This document shows positions 1 through 8,685 of a stretch of 64,000 bases of DNA, in pieces (within the stretch, counting starts at the first letter, position 1; the number at the start of each line of letters is the position of its first letter). The notes under the pieces were generated by a model. The model ran no database searches, had not been told where the DNA came from, and was given only the letters and a program-made list of their open reading frames with translations. The DNA comes from Streptacidiphilus fuscans (lineage in GTDB: Bacteria; Actinomycetota; Actinomycetes; Streptomycetales; Streptomycetaceae), in contig NZ_JADPRT010000013.1 of the NCBI RefSeq assembly GCF_015690355.1, forward strand, positions 62,001 through 126,000, written 5' to 3'. The position numbers and the translations under genes were made by a program.

Positions 1-161
1 AGATCAGCCGGATCCCCTGCGTCTCCCGGTCCACCAGCGTGATCGCACTGTCCCAGGTGGTCCCGCCGCGCTACCTGCCGCTGCTGGAGGCGGAGGAACG
101 CCCGCGCCCGAGCCGCGTCCCGACCGCGGTGCGGCAGAAGGACGAGGACTCGGGCGCGTAG
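1..161 (+). CDS. C-terminal fragment of probable Lrp/AsnC-family regulator
   Basis: Runs in from the left edge and stops with TAG; about 52 codons are visible. The residues RIPCVSRSTSVIALSQVV resemble the end of the ligand-binding (RAM) domain of Lrp/AsnC regulators, where a short strand with TS(T/V)S precedes a conserved hydrophobic segment. The tail after it is charged and looks unstructured. The family call rests on this short stretch only, so a different regulator is possible. Translated from base 3. Confidence 0.45.
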   Translation, partial: ISRIPCVSRSTSVIALSQVVPPRYLPLLEAEERPRPSRVPTAVRQKDEDSGA

Positions 162-234
162 CGCACCGCCTGGAGGGAGTAGTCCGGGCGATGACGTGCA
201 GTGATGGCGTTCAGATGAGGCTCAGGAGAGGTGC

Positions 235-268
235 GGGGGACGGCCGGCAGGCAGGTCGGCCGTCCCCC
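235..268 (-). terminator. Hairpin terminator of the secreted BNR-type gene
   Basis: Perfect 12-bp inverted repeat, GGGGGACGGCCG (235-246) and CGGCCGTCCCCC (257-268), with a 10-nt loop. It lies just beyond the stop codon of the minus-strand gene ending at 280. There is no clear U-tract, as is common for terminators in GC-rich actinomycetes. Confidence 0.6.
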
Positions 269-279
269 GGGGTCAGCCG

Positions 280-2328
280 TCAGCCGTTGCCGTTGGGGCG
301 CAGGGTGACGCTGAGGATCGTGCGGTACTCGGCCGGCTGCGCGGCGCCGACCGTGTAGAGCGCGGCCGGGTCGGTGCCGTAGGTGTCGCCGACGCTCGGC
401 AGCGGCTTCGGCGTCGAGTACCCGGCGAAGAGCATGGTCAGCGAGCCGTCGCGGTTCTGCACCACGGTCGGGTCGTAGACGCGGCCGGAGTAGTAGCCGG
501 AGACGCCCAGCTGGCCGCCCTTGGCGTCCAGCTGCTGGAGCGCGGAGAAGGTGTAGTCGGTGCCGATCAGCTTCTGCGGCGCGGACCAGTGGATGCCGTC
601 ACGCGAGGACGCGTAGAAGATCTGGTTGAAGGCGTCGCTGTCGCCGTCCGCCGCGTACGCGCCGGAGAGGAAGAGGCCGTAGCTGCCGTCCCGGTTGGTG
701 ATGACGGTGCCGCGCGAGCCGACCCAGCGCAGCACGCTGTCGCTGTTGGAGGTCGGGTCGTTCAGGCCGCTGACCTGGCCCAGGTCGGTGAAGTGCAGGC
801 CGTCCGTGGTGTAGGCGGCGCGGGTGACGGTGTAGTCCTCGTTGTTGCCGAAGAGCGTCTTGGGCTTGTTCTTGCCCTCGCCGGTCTTGGACAGCGTCGC
901 GTAGGGGGCGATCGCCGCGCCGGGCGCGCCGACGTCGCTGCCCTTGGCGACGGAGCCGGTGCCGCCGGTGCAGCCGGTCAGGTCGGTGGCGTCCTCACCG
1001 GTGCAGGTGACCTGGACGATCCCGGCCGCGGTGCCGAGGCTGACGGTGATCGAGCCGTTCGTCAGCGGCAGCTGCGTGGTGTTGCCGACCGGCACGGTGG
1101 CGGCGGGCAGGGTGACCGCGGCCGTGGTGGTGGTCGGCGTGTAGTAGTTGACGATCTTCTCGGTGTAGAGGACGCCGACGCTGCCGCGCGGCGCGCCCGG
1201 CAGGTGCGGAACGGTGCTGATGATGCCGTCGGGCGCGATCAGGCCGTCGGTCTGCTGCGCGTCGGCCGGGATCACCGGGCTGGCGGTGACCGCGTCGCCC
1301 GCGTTGATCTGCACGCCGGCGCCGTCGCGGGTGGTGCACCCGGTGAAGGCGGTCGCGGTGGCGTTGTTGTCGTTGCAGTCGACGATGTGGCCGTCCACGT
1401 TGAAGTGGCCCGGCTGCTCGAAGTTCGCGGTGCTGCCGACGTTGACGGTGACACCGTCGCCGCCCGGCCCGGCCGGGACGGAGACGGCGGCGCTCGCGCT
1501 GGTGGCGCCGCCCATGCCGACCGGCTCGGCGGAGGGCAGCCCGGCCAGCGGGTCGCCACCCTTCGGGTGGAGCTGGTGCACGATCAGGTTGACGCCGAGG
1601 TTGTCCCCGCTCGGGCGGCTGAGCGTGTAGAGGTACTCGTGGCCGCCGACGTTCAGGGTGAAGGCGTGGCCCTGGCCGTCGTCGTCGGTGTTGCCGTCGG
1701 CGCACAGGCCCTGGTTCTGCTCCAGCGCCTCGCCGGTGTAGGTCCAGGTCTTCCCGTGGTCGTGGGAGACGGCGGAGACCACGGCCTCGTCGGTGTCCTT
1801 GGGCCGGTAGTCGAACAGGCCGGTCAGCGTGCGACCGCCGTCGCTGCTGGTCACGAAGGGGAAGTAGTACGGCTGCATCGGCAGCGTGGTGCCCTTGGGC
1901 TGACGCACCACCGTGCCGGTCTCCGGCGTCGCACCGCCGCTGCTGCAGTAGCCGGGGAGCGGGCCGGGCGTGCCGGTGACACCGCTCTGCGCCGGGACCG
2001 TGCCGTTGCCCGCGGCGGGGTCGACGGCCAGGTTCGGGTAGGTGACGCCGCCGACGGTGACCGTCCCGGTGCCGCCCGCCGCGTAGACCGGCAGCGAGGA
2101 GCTGTAGGACTGACCGGCCGTCGGGTCGCCCTGGGCGAGCGTCCACGGGCCGCCCTGGACGGTGTCGACGACGGGCGTGCCGACCGAGTAGCTCACCGGG
2201 CCGTGGTGACGGTGGTCCGAGTTGGCGGGCTGGGCGTCCGCGGCGAACGCCTGGCCGAGCAGCGCGGCGGTCGTGGCGAGCCCGACCACCGCGATGGCAG
2301 AGGCCGTCGTGATCCGACGACGAGGCAT
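280..2328 (-). CDS. Secreted BNR/sialidase-superfamily beta-propeller-like protein
   Basis: 682 residues. The N-terminus is a classic Sec signal peptide: an MPRRR start, a hydrophobic stretch and a probable AxA cleavage site around residue 29 (AFA|AD). The mature protein has several Asp-box-like motifs (SSDGGRT, SHDHGKTWTY, TTDGLHF, SRDGIHWSAP). These mark the blades of sialidase/BNR propellers, which are often extracellular glycosidases or carbohydrate-binding proteins. I cannot see a convincing sialidase catalytic set, so the substrate is unknown. It is divergent from the LLM oxidoreductase across a 300-bp gap. A 645-aa open frame on the other strand is a GC-bias shadow. Confidence 0.7.
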   Translation of the reverse strand: MPRRRITTASAIAVVGLATTAALLGQAFAADAQPANSDHRHHGPVSYSVGTPVVDTVQGGPWTLAQGDPTAGQSYSSSLPVYAAGGTGTVTVGGVTYPNLAVDPAAGNGTVPAQSGVTGTPGPLPGYCSSGGATPETGTVVRQPKGTTLPMQPYYFPFVTSSDGGRTLTGLFDYRPKDTDEAVVSAVSHDHGKTWTYTGEALEQNQGLCADGNTDDDGQGHAFTLNVGGHEYLYTLSRPSGDNLGVNLIVHQLHPKGGDPLAGLPSAEPVGMGGATSASAAVSVPAGPGGDGVTVNVGSTANFEQPGHFNVDGHIVDCNDNNATATAFTGCTTRDGAGVQINAGDAVTASPVIPADAQQTDGLIAPDGIISTVPHLPGAPRGSVGVLYTEKIVNYYTPTTTTAAVTLPAATVPVGNTTQLPLTNGSITVSLGTAAGIVQVTCTGEDATDLTGCTGGTGSVAKGSDVGAPGAAIAPYATLSKTGEGKNKPKTLFGNNEDYTVTRAAYTTDGLHFTDLGQVSGLNDPTSNSDSVLRWVGSRGTVITNRDGSYGLFLSGAYAADGDSDAFNQIFYASSRDGIHWSAPQKLIGTDYTFSALQQLDAKGGQLGVSGYYSGRVYDPTVVQNRDGSLTMLFAGYSTPKPLPSVGDTYGTDPAALYTVGAAQPAEYRTILSVTLRPNGNG

Positions 2329-2631
2329 AAATGTCCCTTTCAGGGTGCTGGGAGTCGTGCGCGTCTGACGAGACGGCGTGATCCTGACCCATCGCGCGAG
2401 ACACGCGGGAGGTGTCTCGGGGACTGTTCATCCACCGTTTGCGAACCGTCCGCCGCGCGGTCGCGCTGCTCGCGGCGACCTGGAGTCCCGGTCGAGCGGA
2501 GGCCCCGCCGGCTGTGGGGACGCTGAAGAAATGCTGTGCGCCGCGCGTGGCGACGCCGGGGTCAACGCCCGTGGGAACACGCCTCGGAACACTCGTGGGA
2601 ACCTGGAGTTCACCGACGGAGGGGAACCATC
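2329..2631. promoter_or_regulatory. Divergent intergenic region
   Basis: Just over 300 bp separate the minus-strand secreted protein from the plus-strand oxidoreductase, so it must hold both promoters. I see no strong -10/-35 pair or operator. The plus gene has a GGAGGGGA Shine-Dalgarno at about 2618-2625. Short open frames here have poor codon bias and are ignored. Confidence 0.35.
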
Positions 2632-3564
2632 ATGACGTTGCGCCTCGGGCTGAGCCTGCCTCAGTTCAAGCAGTACACACCGGGCAAGGACGTCGCGGAG
2701 GTGGCGCGCGCCGCCGAGCGGATCGGTTACGACAGCGTCTGGGTGTTCGAACGACTGCTTGTGCCCGAGGAGCCCGTCCAGGGCCTCTTCGGCGTCCCCG
2801 GCCTGCCCTGGCCCGACACCTACCGTTCGACCGCCGAGCCGCTGATGACGATGGCGACGGCCGCCGCCGTCACCGAGCGGGTGCGGATCGGCAGCAGCGT
2901 GCTGGTCGCGTCGCTCCACGTACCGTTCCAGCTGGCCAAGCAGCTCGCGACGCTGGACGCCGCCAGCGACGGCCGGGTGCTGGCCGGTCTCGGCACGGGC
3001 TGGTCCCACGACGAGTACGCGGCGGCCTCGGTCGTGCCCTTCGCCGAACGCGGGCCGCAGCTCGACGAGTTGCTCGACGTCATGGCGGCGGTCTGGGGTC
3101 CGGATCCGGTGGGCTACGAGGGCCGGTGGACCACGATCACCCCGGCCGTGGTGGGGCCGAAGCCCGCCCGCCCGATCCCGGTGCTGCTCGCGGGCGCGAG
3201 CCGCCCCGCGCTTGCGCGCGTCGCCCGCCGCGGTGACGGCTGGCTGCCGGTCGGGGTGCCGTTCGACAAGCTGCCGGGCATCTGGGCCGGGATCCGCGAG
3301 GAGGCCGAGGCGCACGGGCGCGACACCTCCGGCATGGAGCTCATCGGGCGGGCCAACCTCCGGATCACGCCCGACGCCCTGCCCGAGGACGGCCGCCAGC
3401 AGTTCACCGGCAGCCGCGCCCAGATCCTGGCCGACGTGGCGGCGACGTCGGCGGCCGGCGTCCACGAACTCCTGCTGGACCTCCAGGGCAGCGCCAAGGA
3501 CGCCCACCACCTGAGCGACCTGGCGGAGGAGTTCCACCAGGCCGTCCGCGCAGCGGGGTTGTGA
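2632..3564 (+). CDS. LLM-class (luciferase-like) F420/flavin-dependent oxidoreductase
   Basis: 310 residues starting MTLRLGLSLPQF, the usual first beta strand of the bacterial luciferase-like TIM barrel. Conserved family landmarks follow in order: GYDSVWVFERL, TERVRIGSSVL, a QLATLDAASDGRVLAGLGTGW stretch near residue 110, and IPVLLAGASRPAL near 185. Members use reduced F420 or FMN to reduce or mono-oxygenate small molecules; the actinobacterial ones are mostly F420-dependent. ATG at 2632 is chosen over the upstream in-frame ATG because of the GGAGGGG Shine-Dalgarno and because it begins exactly at the conserved strand. The substrate cannot be predicted. Confidence 0.85.
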   Translation: MTLRLGLSLPQFKQYTPGKDVAEVARAAERIGYDSVWVFERLLVPEEPVQGLFGVPGLPWPDTYRSTAEPLMTMATAAAVTERVRIGSSVLVASLHVPFQLAKQLATLDAASDGRVLAGLGTGWSHDEYAAASVVPFAERGPQLDELLDVMAAVWGPDPVGYEGRWTTITPAVVGPKPARPIPVLLAGASRPALARVARRGDGWLPVGVPFDKLPGIWAGIREEAEAHGRDTSGMELIGRANLRITPDALPEDGRQQFTGSRAQILADVAATSAAGVHELLLDLQGSAKDAHHLSDLAEEFHQAVRAAGL

Positions 3565-3592
3565 CGACCGAGGTGCGGCGGCGCGGGGCCCG

Positions 3593-3874
3593 TCAGCGGC
3601 CCTCGCGCCGCCGCAGCTCGGCGGCGATGCCGTCGACGGCCGCCTTCGCCTCGCGCAGTCCGGCCCCGGTCTGCTCCCGGTAGACCTTGATCGCCTGGAT
3701 CAACTTGCCCGCGCGCACGGCGTCCTCGACGTCGACCAGGCGCGGGTCGCCGCCGAACCCGACGCGGTTCCCCTCGGCGTCGATGCCGAGATGGGCGAGG
3801 AGCACGTCGAGCTTCTGCTCGATCGTCTCCAACCGTTGTTCGACCGAAGGCCGGTCCGTCTTCTCAAGATCCAT
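3593..3874 (-). CDS. Small protein with ribosomal L7/L12 C-terminal-like domain
   Basis: 93 residues. The second half (AGKLIQAIKVYREQTG, then GLREAKAAVDG) matches the C-terminal domain of ribosomal protein bL12, the helix region that contacts translation factors. The first half is a predicted coiled coil (VEQRLETIEQKLDVLLAHLG). Such stand-alone L7/L12-like proteins are common in actinomycetes and are not the true ribosomal stalk. The role is unknown. It converges on the oxidoreductase gene, with only 28 bp between the stops. Confidence 0.7.
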   Translation of the reverse strand: MDLEKTDRPSVEQRLETIEQKLDVLLAHLGIDAEGNRVGFGGDPRLVDVEDAVRAGKLIQAIKVYREQTGAGLREAKAAVDGIAAELRRREGR

Positions 3875-3927
3875 GCCCGCACGATATTCCGGACGCGGCG
3901 GCCCTGTCCCCCCTTACGCTGCCCTGC

Positions 3928-4401
3928 ATGCTGCTCACTCGGCCCGACGGACTCGTCCTCGACACCGACCCGACCCGGATCGACCGTGACCGGGTGCACC
4001 ACTGGCTGTCCACCGACGCGTACTGGGCGATCGGTCGAAGCCACGAAACGATGATGCGATCGCTCGATCACTCGCTCGTTTTCGGTGTCTACCGCGACGA
4101 CGAGCAGGTGGCCTTCGCTCGAGTGGTCACCGACTACGCGGTCTTCGCCTGGCTCGCCGACGTCTACGTCGCCCGCGAGGTGCGCGGACGCGGCATCGGC
4201 ACCTGGCTCGCCGAGTCGGTCGTCGCCGAGCTGGCGCCGTACCGGCTCAGGCGGCTGATGCTGGCCACCGATGACGCGCACGGCGTCTACGCCCGGGCGG
4301 GATTCGTCCCCGTCCCCGATCCGCAGCGCCTGATGTCCTTCGCTGCGCCGACTGCGCCGAGTCCGGACCCGACGGAGGGGGCGCTTCCGGGGTCTGCCTA
4401 G
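3928..4401 (+). CDS. GNAT-family N-acetyltransferase
   Basis: 157 residues. The acetyl-CoA pyrophosphate-binding signature (R/Q)xxGxG/A is seen as VRGRGIGTWLAE near residue 90, preceded by the strand ADVYVAREV and followed by YARAGFVPV, the typical C-terminal GNAT strand-helix. The N-terminal part (HHWLSTDAYWAIGR, then HSLVFGVYRDDEQVAFARVVTD) matches the small YjdJ/YitI-like bacterial GNATs. The acceptor is unknown. The gene starts 53 bp from the divergent L7/L12-like gene and is followed closely by the membrane-protein gene. Confidence 0.8.
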   Translation: MLLTRPDGLVLDTDPTRIDRDRVHHWLSTDAYWAIGRSHETMMRSLDHSLVFGVYRDDEQVAFARVVTDYAVFAWLADVYVAREVRGRGIGTWLAESVVAELAPYRLRRLMLATDDAHGVYARAGFVPVPDPQRLMSFAAPTAPSPDPTEGALPGSA

Positions 4402-4411
4402 ACTCGACGCC

Positions 4412-4879
4412 GTGACGAAGCTCTTCCTGATCCTCCACATCATCGCCGCGATCATCGCGATCGGTCCGGTCGCGATCGCCGCCAGCATGTTCCCGCCGGT
4501 CGCCCGCAAGGTGCTTGCCGCCCCCGACGAAGTCGAGCAGACCGCGACGCTGGGCGTGCTCAACCGGATATGCAAGGTCTACGCCCTGGTCGCCCTCGCC
4601 GTGCCGATGTTCGGCTTCGCGGCGGCGGGCGTGATGAAGGTCACCGGCCAGACCTGGGTGGTCGTTTCGATCGTCCTCACCGCGATCGCGGCCGTCGTCC
4701 TCGCGGCCCTGGTGCTGCCGCGCCAGACCGAGCTGCTGACCGGCAAGGGCGCCGGTGACCGCGCGGTCACCGTCAAGGACACCAAGCAGTTGGCGATGTT
4801 CACCGGGATCTTCAACCTGCTCTGGGTCGCCGTCACCATCATCATGATCGTCCGCCCCGGCTCCACGCTGGGACACTGA
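4412..4879 (+). CDS. Four-helix integral membrane protein (DUF2269-like)
   Basis: 155 residues with four hydrophobic segments at roughly residues 5-27, 52-73, 80-100 and 128-148. The beginning, LFLILHIIAAIIAIGPVA, with a conserved His in the first helix, resembles the DUF2269 family of predicted membrane proteins. It starts with GTG only 10 bp after the GNAT stop, so the two are probably co-transcribed. Function unknown. Confidence 0.65.
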   Translation: MTKLFLILHIIAAIIAIGPVAIAASMFPPVARKVLAAPDEVEQTATLGVLNRICKVYALVALAVPMFGFAAAGVMKVTGQTWVVVSIVLTAIAAVVLAALVLPRQTELLTGKGAGDRAVTVKDTKQLAMFTGIFNLLWVAVTIIMIVRPGSTLGH

Positions 4880-4928
4880 GGCATCAAAGCTGCGGAATCA
4901 ACGCCGCCGGCAGGCCGTTGACATCGGT

Positions 4929-5105
4929 ATGAACGACGACGCGGCCACCCCTGCCGACTCCCCGCTGGTGCCGTTGGTACCGCTGCTCCAGCTCCCCGGT
5001 CTGCCGACGCCGACGGGTGGCGACGTCCCCGTGTGCGGCCCGGACGGCTGCGCGGTCCCGCAGCGGGAGCAGCCGGACGAAGCGGCCAGGCTGGACCAGG
5101 ACTGA
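4929..5105 (+). CDS. Small conserved-type protein, 58 aa
   Basis: ATG at 4929 to TGA at 5103-5105. The product is acidic and proline-rich, with a VCGPDGCAVPQ motif holding two cysteines. Small actinomycete proteins with a C-x(4)-CAVP ending are a recurring type, which is why I list it, but I cannot name the family. It is followed directly by a strong bidirectional hairpin, as expected for a real transcript end. Confidence 0.4.
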   Translation: MNDDAATPADSPLVPLVPLLQLPGLPTPTGGDVPVCGPDGCAVPQREQPDEAARLDQD

Positions 5106-5120
5106 GCGCACGACACGACG

Positions 5121-5159
5121 AAGGGCCCGTCGGGTGAAACGATCACCCGATGGGCCCTT
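5121..5159. terminator. Bidirectional hairpin terminator between convergent genes
   Basis: AAGGGCCCGTCGGGTGA pairs with TCACCCGATGGGCCCTT across a 5-nt loop (ACGAT region), with one G-A mismatch. Runs of T on the right and A on the left make it usable by both the upstream plus-strand genes and the minus-strand dhaL gene. Confidence 0.85.
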
Positions 5160-5186
5160 TCGTTCATTCGATCACCGGAATTTCGA

Positions 5187-5864
5187 TCACCGGAAGACGT
5201 CCGCCAGCGCGGTGAAGATCAGCGCCGTGGAGGTCGCGCCCGGGTCCTGGTGGCCGATGCTGCGCTCGCCCAGATAGGACGCGCGCCCCTTGCGGGCCTG
5301 GAGCGGCACCGTCGCCTTCGCGCCGTCCTCCGCCGCCTGCGCGGCCGCGCGGGCCGCGTCCGCGAAGCCGAGGCCCTTGCCCACCGCGTCGTCGAACGCC
5401 GTGACGGCCGGACCGAGGGCGTCGACCATCGTCTTGTCCCCAGCCGCAGCCGCGCCCAAGGCCCGGACGGCGTCGAGCCCGGACCGCAGCGCCAGCGCGA
5501 ACTGGTCGGCGTCGGCCTCCGGCGTGGCCAACTGCTTGCCCATCGCCCGGAACGCGGAGCCGTAGAGCGGGCCGGACGCTCCACCCACGCTGGAGATCAG
5601 CGTCATGCCGACCTTCACCAGCGCCTGCCCGACCGTCTCCGGCGCGAAGTCGCCGCCCAGCGCGGCCTGTACGGCCGTGAACCCACGGTGCAGGTTGGCG
5701 CCGTGGTCCGCGTCGCCGATGGCGGCGTCGAGTTCGGTCAGCTCGTCCTTGCGCTCGGCGACGGCGGTGGCCACCGCCTCGATCCAGGCCCGGCACCGGG
5801 CCAGGTCCAGCATGTCGGGCTGCTGCGCCGGGCTGCCGTCGGCAGGGCGATCGTCCATGTTCAA
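5187..5864 (-). CDS. dhaL: Dihydroxyacetone kinase subunit DhaL (ADP-binding)
   Basis: 225 residues. DhaL carries ADP as a bound cofactor that is rephosphorylated by DhaM and passes phosphate to dihydroxyacetone held on DhaK. Visible signatures are AAIGDADHGANLHRGF around residues 48-62 (Mg-ADP ligands), LISSVGGASGPLYGSAF (nucleotide loop) and GDKTMVDAL. The gene follows dhaK by 71 bp on the same strand. The start is either TTG 5864, with AGAGGG 8 nt upstream, or ATG 5858. A tandem 14-bp repeat TTCGATCACCGGAA (5167-5180 and 5182-5195) spans the stop codon; losing one unit would extend the reading frame. Confidence 0.93.
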   Translation of the reverse strand: MNMDDRPADGSPAQQPDMLDLARCRAWIEAVATAVAERKDELTELDAAIGDADHGANLHRGFTAVQAALGGDFAPETVGQALVKVGMTLISSVGGASGPLYGSAFRAMGKQLATPEADADQFALALRSGLDAVRALGAAAAGDKTMVDALGPAVTAFDDAVGKGLGFADAARAAAQAAEDGAKATVPLQARKGRASYLGERSIGHQDPGATSTALIFTALADVFR

Positions 5865-5935
5865 ACCGGCGTCCCTCTCCAGATCCTGACCGACGATGCT
5901 GACGATGCGTCAAACCTCAGCATCGAACGTAAACG

Positions 5936-6985
5936 TCATACGCCCCAGCGCAACGCGGGGGTGTTCACGGGCGCGTCCCACAGGTCGAGCAGCTCGTCGT
6001 CCGCGCGGCACAGCGTCACCATCGCGCCCGCCATGTCCAGGCTGGTCACGTAGTCGCCGACCAGGTTGCGCGCGATCGTGACCCCCCGAGCGTCCAACTG
6101 CTCTGCCACCTCACCGAAGAGGATGTAGAGCTCGGAGAGCGGCGTCCCGCCGAGCCCGCTCACCATCGCGATCACCTCGCACGGCTCCGAGCCGCCGGAC
6201 TCGTCGCCGGTCCGGTCGAAGACCGGTTCGGCCAGGATCGCGTCGAGCGCCAGCGTCGCCACCTCCCGTGCCGAGGCCAGCTTCTGACGGCTCCGACCCG
6301 GTTCGCCGTGGATGCCGACGCCGATCTCCATCTCGTCGTCCGGGAGTTGGAAGCCCGGCTTGCCGTTGGCAGGGGTCGTGCACGCGGTCAGCGCGACCGC
6401 GAAGGAACGGGAGTTGGCGTTGACGCGCCGTGCGACGTCCGCCACCGAGCCGATCCCCGCCCCGCGTTCGGCCAGCGCGCCCGCGATCTTCTCGACCAGG
6501 ACCGTCGCCCCCGTGCCGCGCCGCCCGGCGGTCCAGGTGGAGTCGCGCACCGCCACGTCGTCGTCGACCAGCACGGTCTCGACCCGGATCCCGGCGTCCT
6601 CGGTGGCCAGTTCGGCCGCCATCCGGAAGTTGAGGACGTCGCCGGTGTAGTTCTTCACGACGAACACCACGCCCGCGCCGCTGTCCACCGCCTGCGCGGC
6701 GGCCAGCATCTGACCCGGCACCGGCGACGTGAACACCTCCCCCGGGCAGGCCGCGTCCAGCATCCCCTGGCCCACGAACCCGCTGTGCAGCGGCTCGTGC
6801 CCGGATCCGCCGCCGGAGATCAGGGCCACCTTTCCCGGCTTGGTCCGGCTGGCCCGCGTGACGAAGGGCCCGTCCCCGCCCCCGCCCTCACCAGCGGTCA
6901 CGACGCGCAGCGACGGATGCGCCGCAGCCAGACCGGCGAGTGTGTCCGCCAGAACGGACTCGGGGGTGTTGAGGAACTTCTTCAC
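5936..6985 (-). CDS. dhaK: Dihydroxyacetone kinase subunit DhaK (substrate-binding)
   Basis: 349 residues, the full family length. DhaK binds dihydroxyacetone covalently as a hemiaminal on a histidine. This is His226 here, in GVGIHGEPG, and the glycine-rich substrate loop ISGGGSGHEPLHSGFVG lies at residues 56-72. NYTGDVLNF and CTTPANGKP are also characteristic. It is the first gene of the dhaKL operon and is divergent from dhaM, with 76 bp between starts, so one short intergenic region controls the whole system. The pathway feeds glycolysis with DHA phosphate. Confidence 0.95.
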   Translation of the reverse strand: MKKFLNTPESVLADTLAGLAAAHPSLRVVTAGEGGGGDGPFVTRASRTKPGKVALISGGGSGHEPLHSGFVGQGMLDAACPGEVFTSPVPGQMLAAAQAVDSGAGVVFVVKNYTGDVLNFRMAAELATEDAGIRVETVLVDDDVAVRDSTWTAGRRGTGATVLVEKIAGALAERGAGIGSVADVARRVNANSRSFAVALTACTTPANGKPGFQLPDDEMEIGVGIHGEPGRSRQKLASAREVATLALDAILAEPVFDRTGDESGGSEPCEVIAMVSGLGGTPLSELYILFGEVAEQLDARGVTIARNLVGDYVTSLDMAGAMVTLCRADDELLDLWDAPVNTPALRWGV

Positions 6986-7061
6986 CGGATCCTCCTCGGT
7001 CGCCCACTGCGGTGCTTCGACAATGCTTCGACTTCGGCGAGCCCGAAACTAGCATCGCGGC

Positions 7062-7583
7062 ATGACTGAGAGCAGCAACGCGCCCACCGATCGTGCTGAT
7101 ATGTCGAACGTAGATCCGGTCGAGTCGGTCGGACCGGTCGGGCGGGTCGAGCCGGTCGGGCGGGTCGAACCGGCGGGGGCGGCGGGGCTGGTGGGCCTGG
7201 TGCTGGTGTCCCACAGCGCGCGGCTCGCGGACGGCCTGCGGGAGCTGCTCGACCCGCTCGGCGGCGGCCTGGTCCGCGTGGTCCCCGCGGGCGGGACGGA
7301 CGACGGCAGCCCCGACGGCACGCTGGGCACCAGTTACGACCGGATCGAGGCGGCGGTGGCCGCGGCCGACGGCGGGGCCGGCGTGCTGCTGCTGCCGGAC
7401 CTGGGCAGCGCCGTACTGACCGCGCGCCTGGTCCTGGCCGAGCTGGGCCGCGACGACGTGGTGCTGGTCGACGCGCCGTTCGTCGAGGGCGGCGTCGCGG
7501 CCGTCGTCGCCGCGTCGACCGGCGCGTCGCTCGCGGACGTCACCGCAGCGGCGCGCGAGGCACGCACGGTCCCGAAGTTCTGA
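7062..7583 (+). CDS. dhaM: PTS-linked phosphotransfer subunit DhaM
   Basis: 173 residues. The EIIA-mannose-like fold carries the phospho-accepting His51 in LVGLVLVSHSARLADGL. DhaM takes phosphate from HPr and gives it to DhaL-ADP. The protein ends after the EIIA domain, as in most Gram-positive forms (no HPr or EI fusion). The first 40 residues are unusual: a low-complexity tail of repeated VGRVEP/VGPVGR units encoded by a near-perfect repeat at about 7115-7170. The gene is divergent from dhaKL rather than its third cistron. Confidence 0.88.
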   Translation: MTESSNAPTDRADMSNVDPVESVGPVGRVEPVGRVEPAGAAGLVGLVLVSHSARLADGLRELLDPLGGGLVRVVPAGGTDDGSPDGTLGTSYDRIEAAVAAADGGAGVLLLPDLGSAVLTARLVLAELGRDDVVLVDAPFVEGGVAAVVAASTGASLADVTAAAREARTVPKF

Positions 7584-7702
7584 CGGGCGCACCCCGCACA
7601 CCTCCTGTACGCGTCCGGACAAGTCACCCACTCGACTGAACTGTGACAATGGATCCGCCGGGACGACCGGCGCCGCAGTGCTGAAGAAATGCGAGGAACC
7701 TC

Positions 7703-8560
7703 GTGGGCAGTCCCGTCGACAGACTGGTGGACCTTCTCGACCTCGAGCAGATCGAGGTCAACATCTTTCGCGGACGCAGCCCCGAGGAATCCCTGCAACG
7801 GGTCTTCGGCGGCCAGGTGGCCGGTCAGGCGCTGATCGCCGCCGGGCGCACCGTGGACCGTGAGCGCCCGGTGCACTCGTTGCACGCCTACTTCCTGCGC
7901 CCGGGCACGCCGGGCGTCCCGATCGTCTACCAGGTGGACCGCATCCGCGACGGCCGGTCCTTCACCACCCGGCGGGTGCTGGGCGTCCAGCAGGGCAAGA
8001 CGATCTTCGCGCTGACCGCCGACTTCCACCTGCCGGAGGAGTCCCCCTTCGAGCACCAGGTCGCCATGCCGGACGTCCCGGCGCCCGAGTCGGTCCCGTC
8101 CGCACTGGAGGAGGTCGGCTCGGTCCTGGGCGAGCTGCCGCCGTTCATCAGCCGCCGCCAGCCGTTCGACCTGCGGTACGTCGAGCGGCTGCGCTGGACC
8201 GAGGACGAGGTCAAGGAGCTCGAACCGCGCAGCGCCGTCTGGCTCCGCACCAACGGCACCCTCCCGGACGACCCGCTGATCCACACCTGCGCGGTCACCT
8301 ACGCCAGCGACATGACCCTGCTGGACTCGGTCCGCGTCCCGGTCGAGCCGCTGTGGGGCAAGCGCAACTTCGACATGGCCTCGCTGGACCACGCGATGTG
8401 GTTCCACCGCCCGTTCCGCGCCGACGAGTGGCTGCTCTACCAGCAGGAGTCCCCGATCGCGGTCGGCGGTCGCGGCCTCGCCCACGGGCAGATCTTCGAC
8501 CGGAGCGGGCAGTTGGTCGTCTCGGTGATGCAGGAGGGCCTCTTCCGCCGCATCGGCTGA
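7703..8560 (+). CDS. tesB: Acyl-CoA thioesterase II
   Basis: 285 residues, a double hotdog fold that hydrolyses medium- and long-chain acyl-CoA. Family hallmarks are FRGRSPEESLQRVFGGQVAGQAL near residue 25, HAYFLRPGTPGVPIVYQVDRIRDGRSFTTR near 70, SLDHAMWFHRPFRADEWLLY near 225 and GRGLAHGQIFDRSG near 260. The catalytic Asp-Gln-Thr network lies in these C-terminal blocks. GTG 7703 is preceded by GAGGAACCTC. It appears monocistronic. Confidence 0.93.
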   Translation: MGSPVDRLVDLLDLEQIEVNIFRGRSPEESLQRVFGGQVAGQALIAAGRTVDRERPVHSLHAYFLRPGTPGVPIVYQVDRIRDGRSFTTRRVLGVQQGKTIFALTADFHLPEESPFEHQVAMPDVPAPESVPSALEEVGSVLGELPPFISRRQPFDLRYVERLRWTEDEVKELEPRSAVWLRTNGTLPDDPLIHTCAVTYASDMTLLDSVRVPVEPLWGKRNFDMASLDHAMWFHRPFRADEWLLYQQESPIAVGGRGLAHGQIFDRSGQLVVSVMQEGLFRRIG

Positions 8561-8685
8561 CCCGAGACGTCGCCTTCGTCGCCTTCATCGGTTTTGTCGG
8601 CGCTTGTCGGCGCTTGTCGGTCGCGAGCAGATCACGGCCCGGGGACCGGCTGCGGCGGCCGTTCGGACGTGGGCGAAGATGCCCC

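Noticed and set aside
589..2526. 645-codon plus-strand frame opposite the secreted BNR-type gene
   Set aside because: Low-complexity V/G/A/R translation with no motif; the minus-strand gene has a signal peptide and Asp-box motifs.
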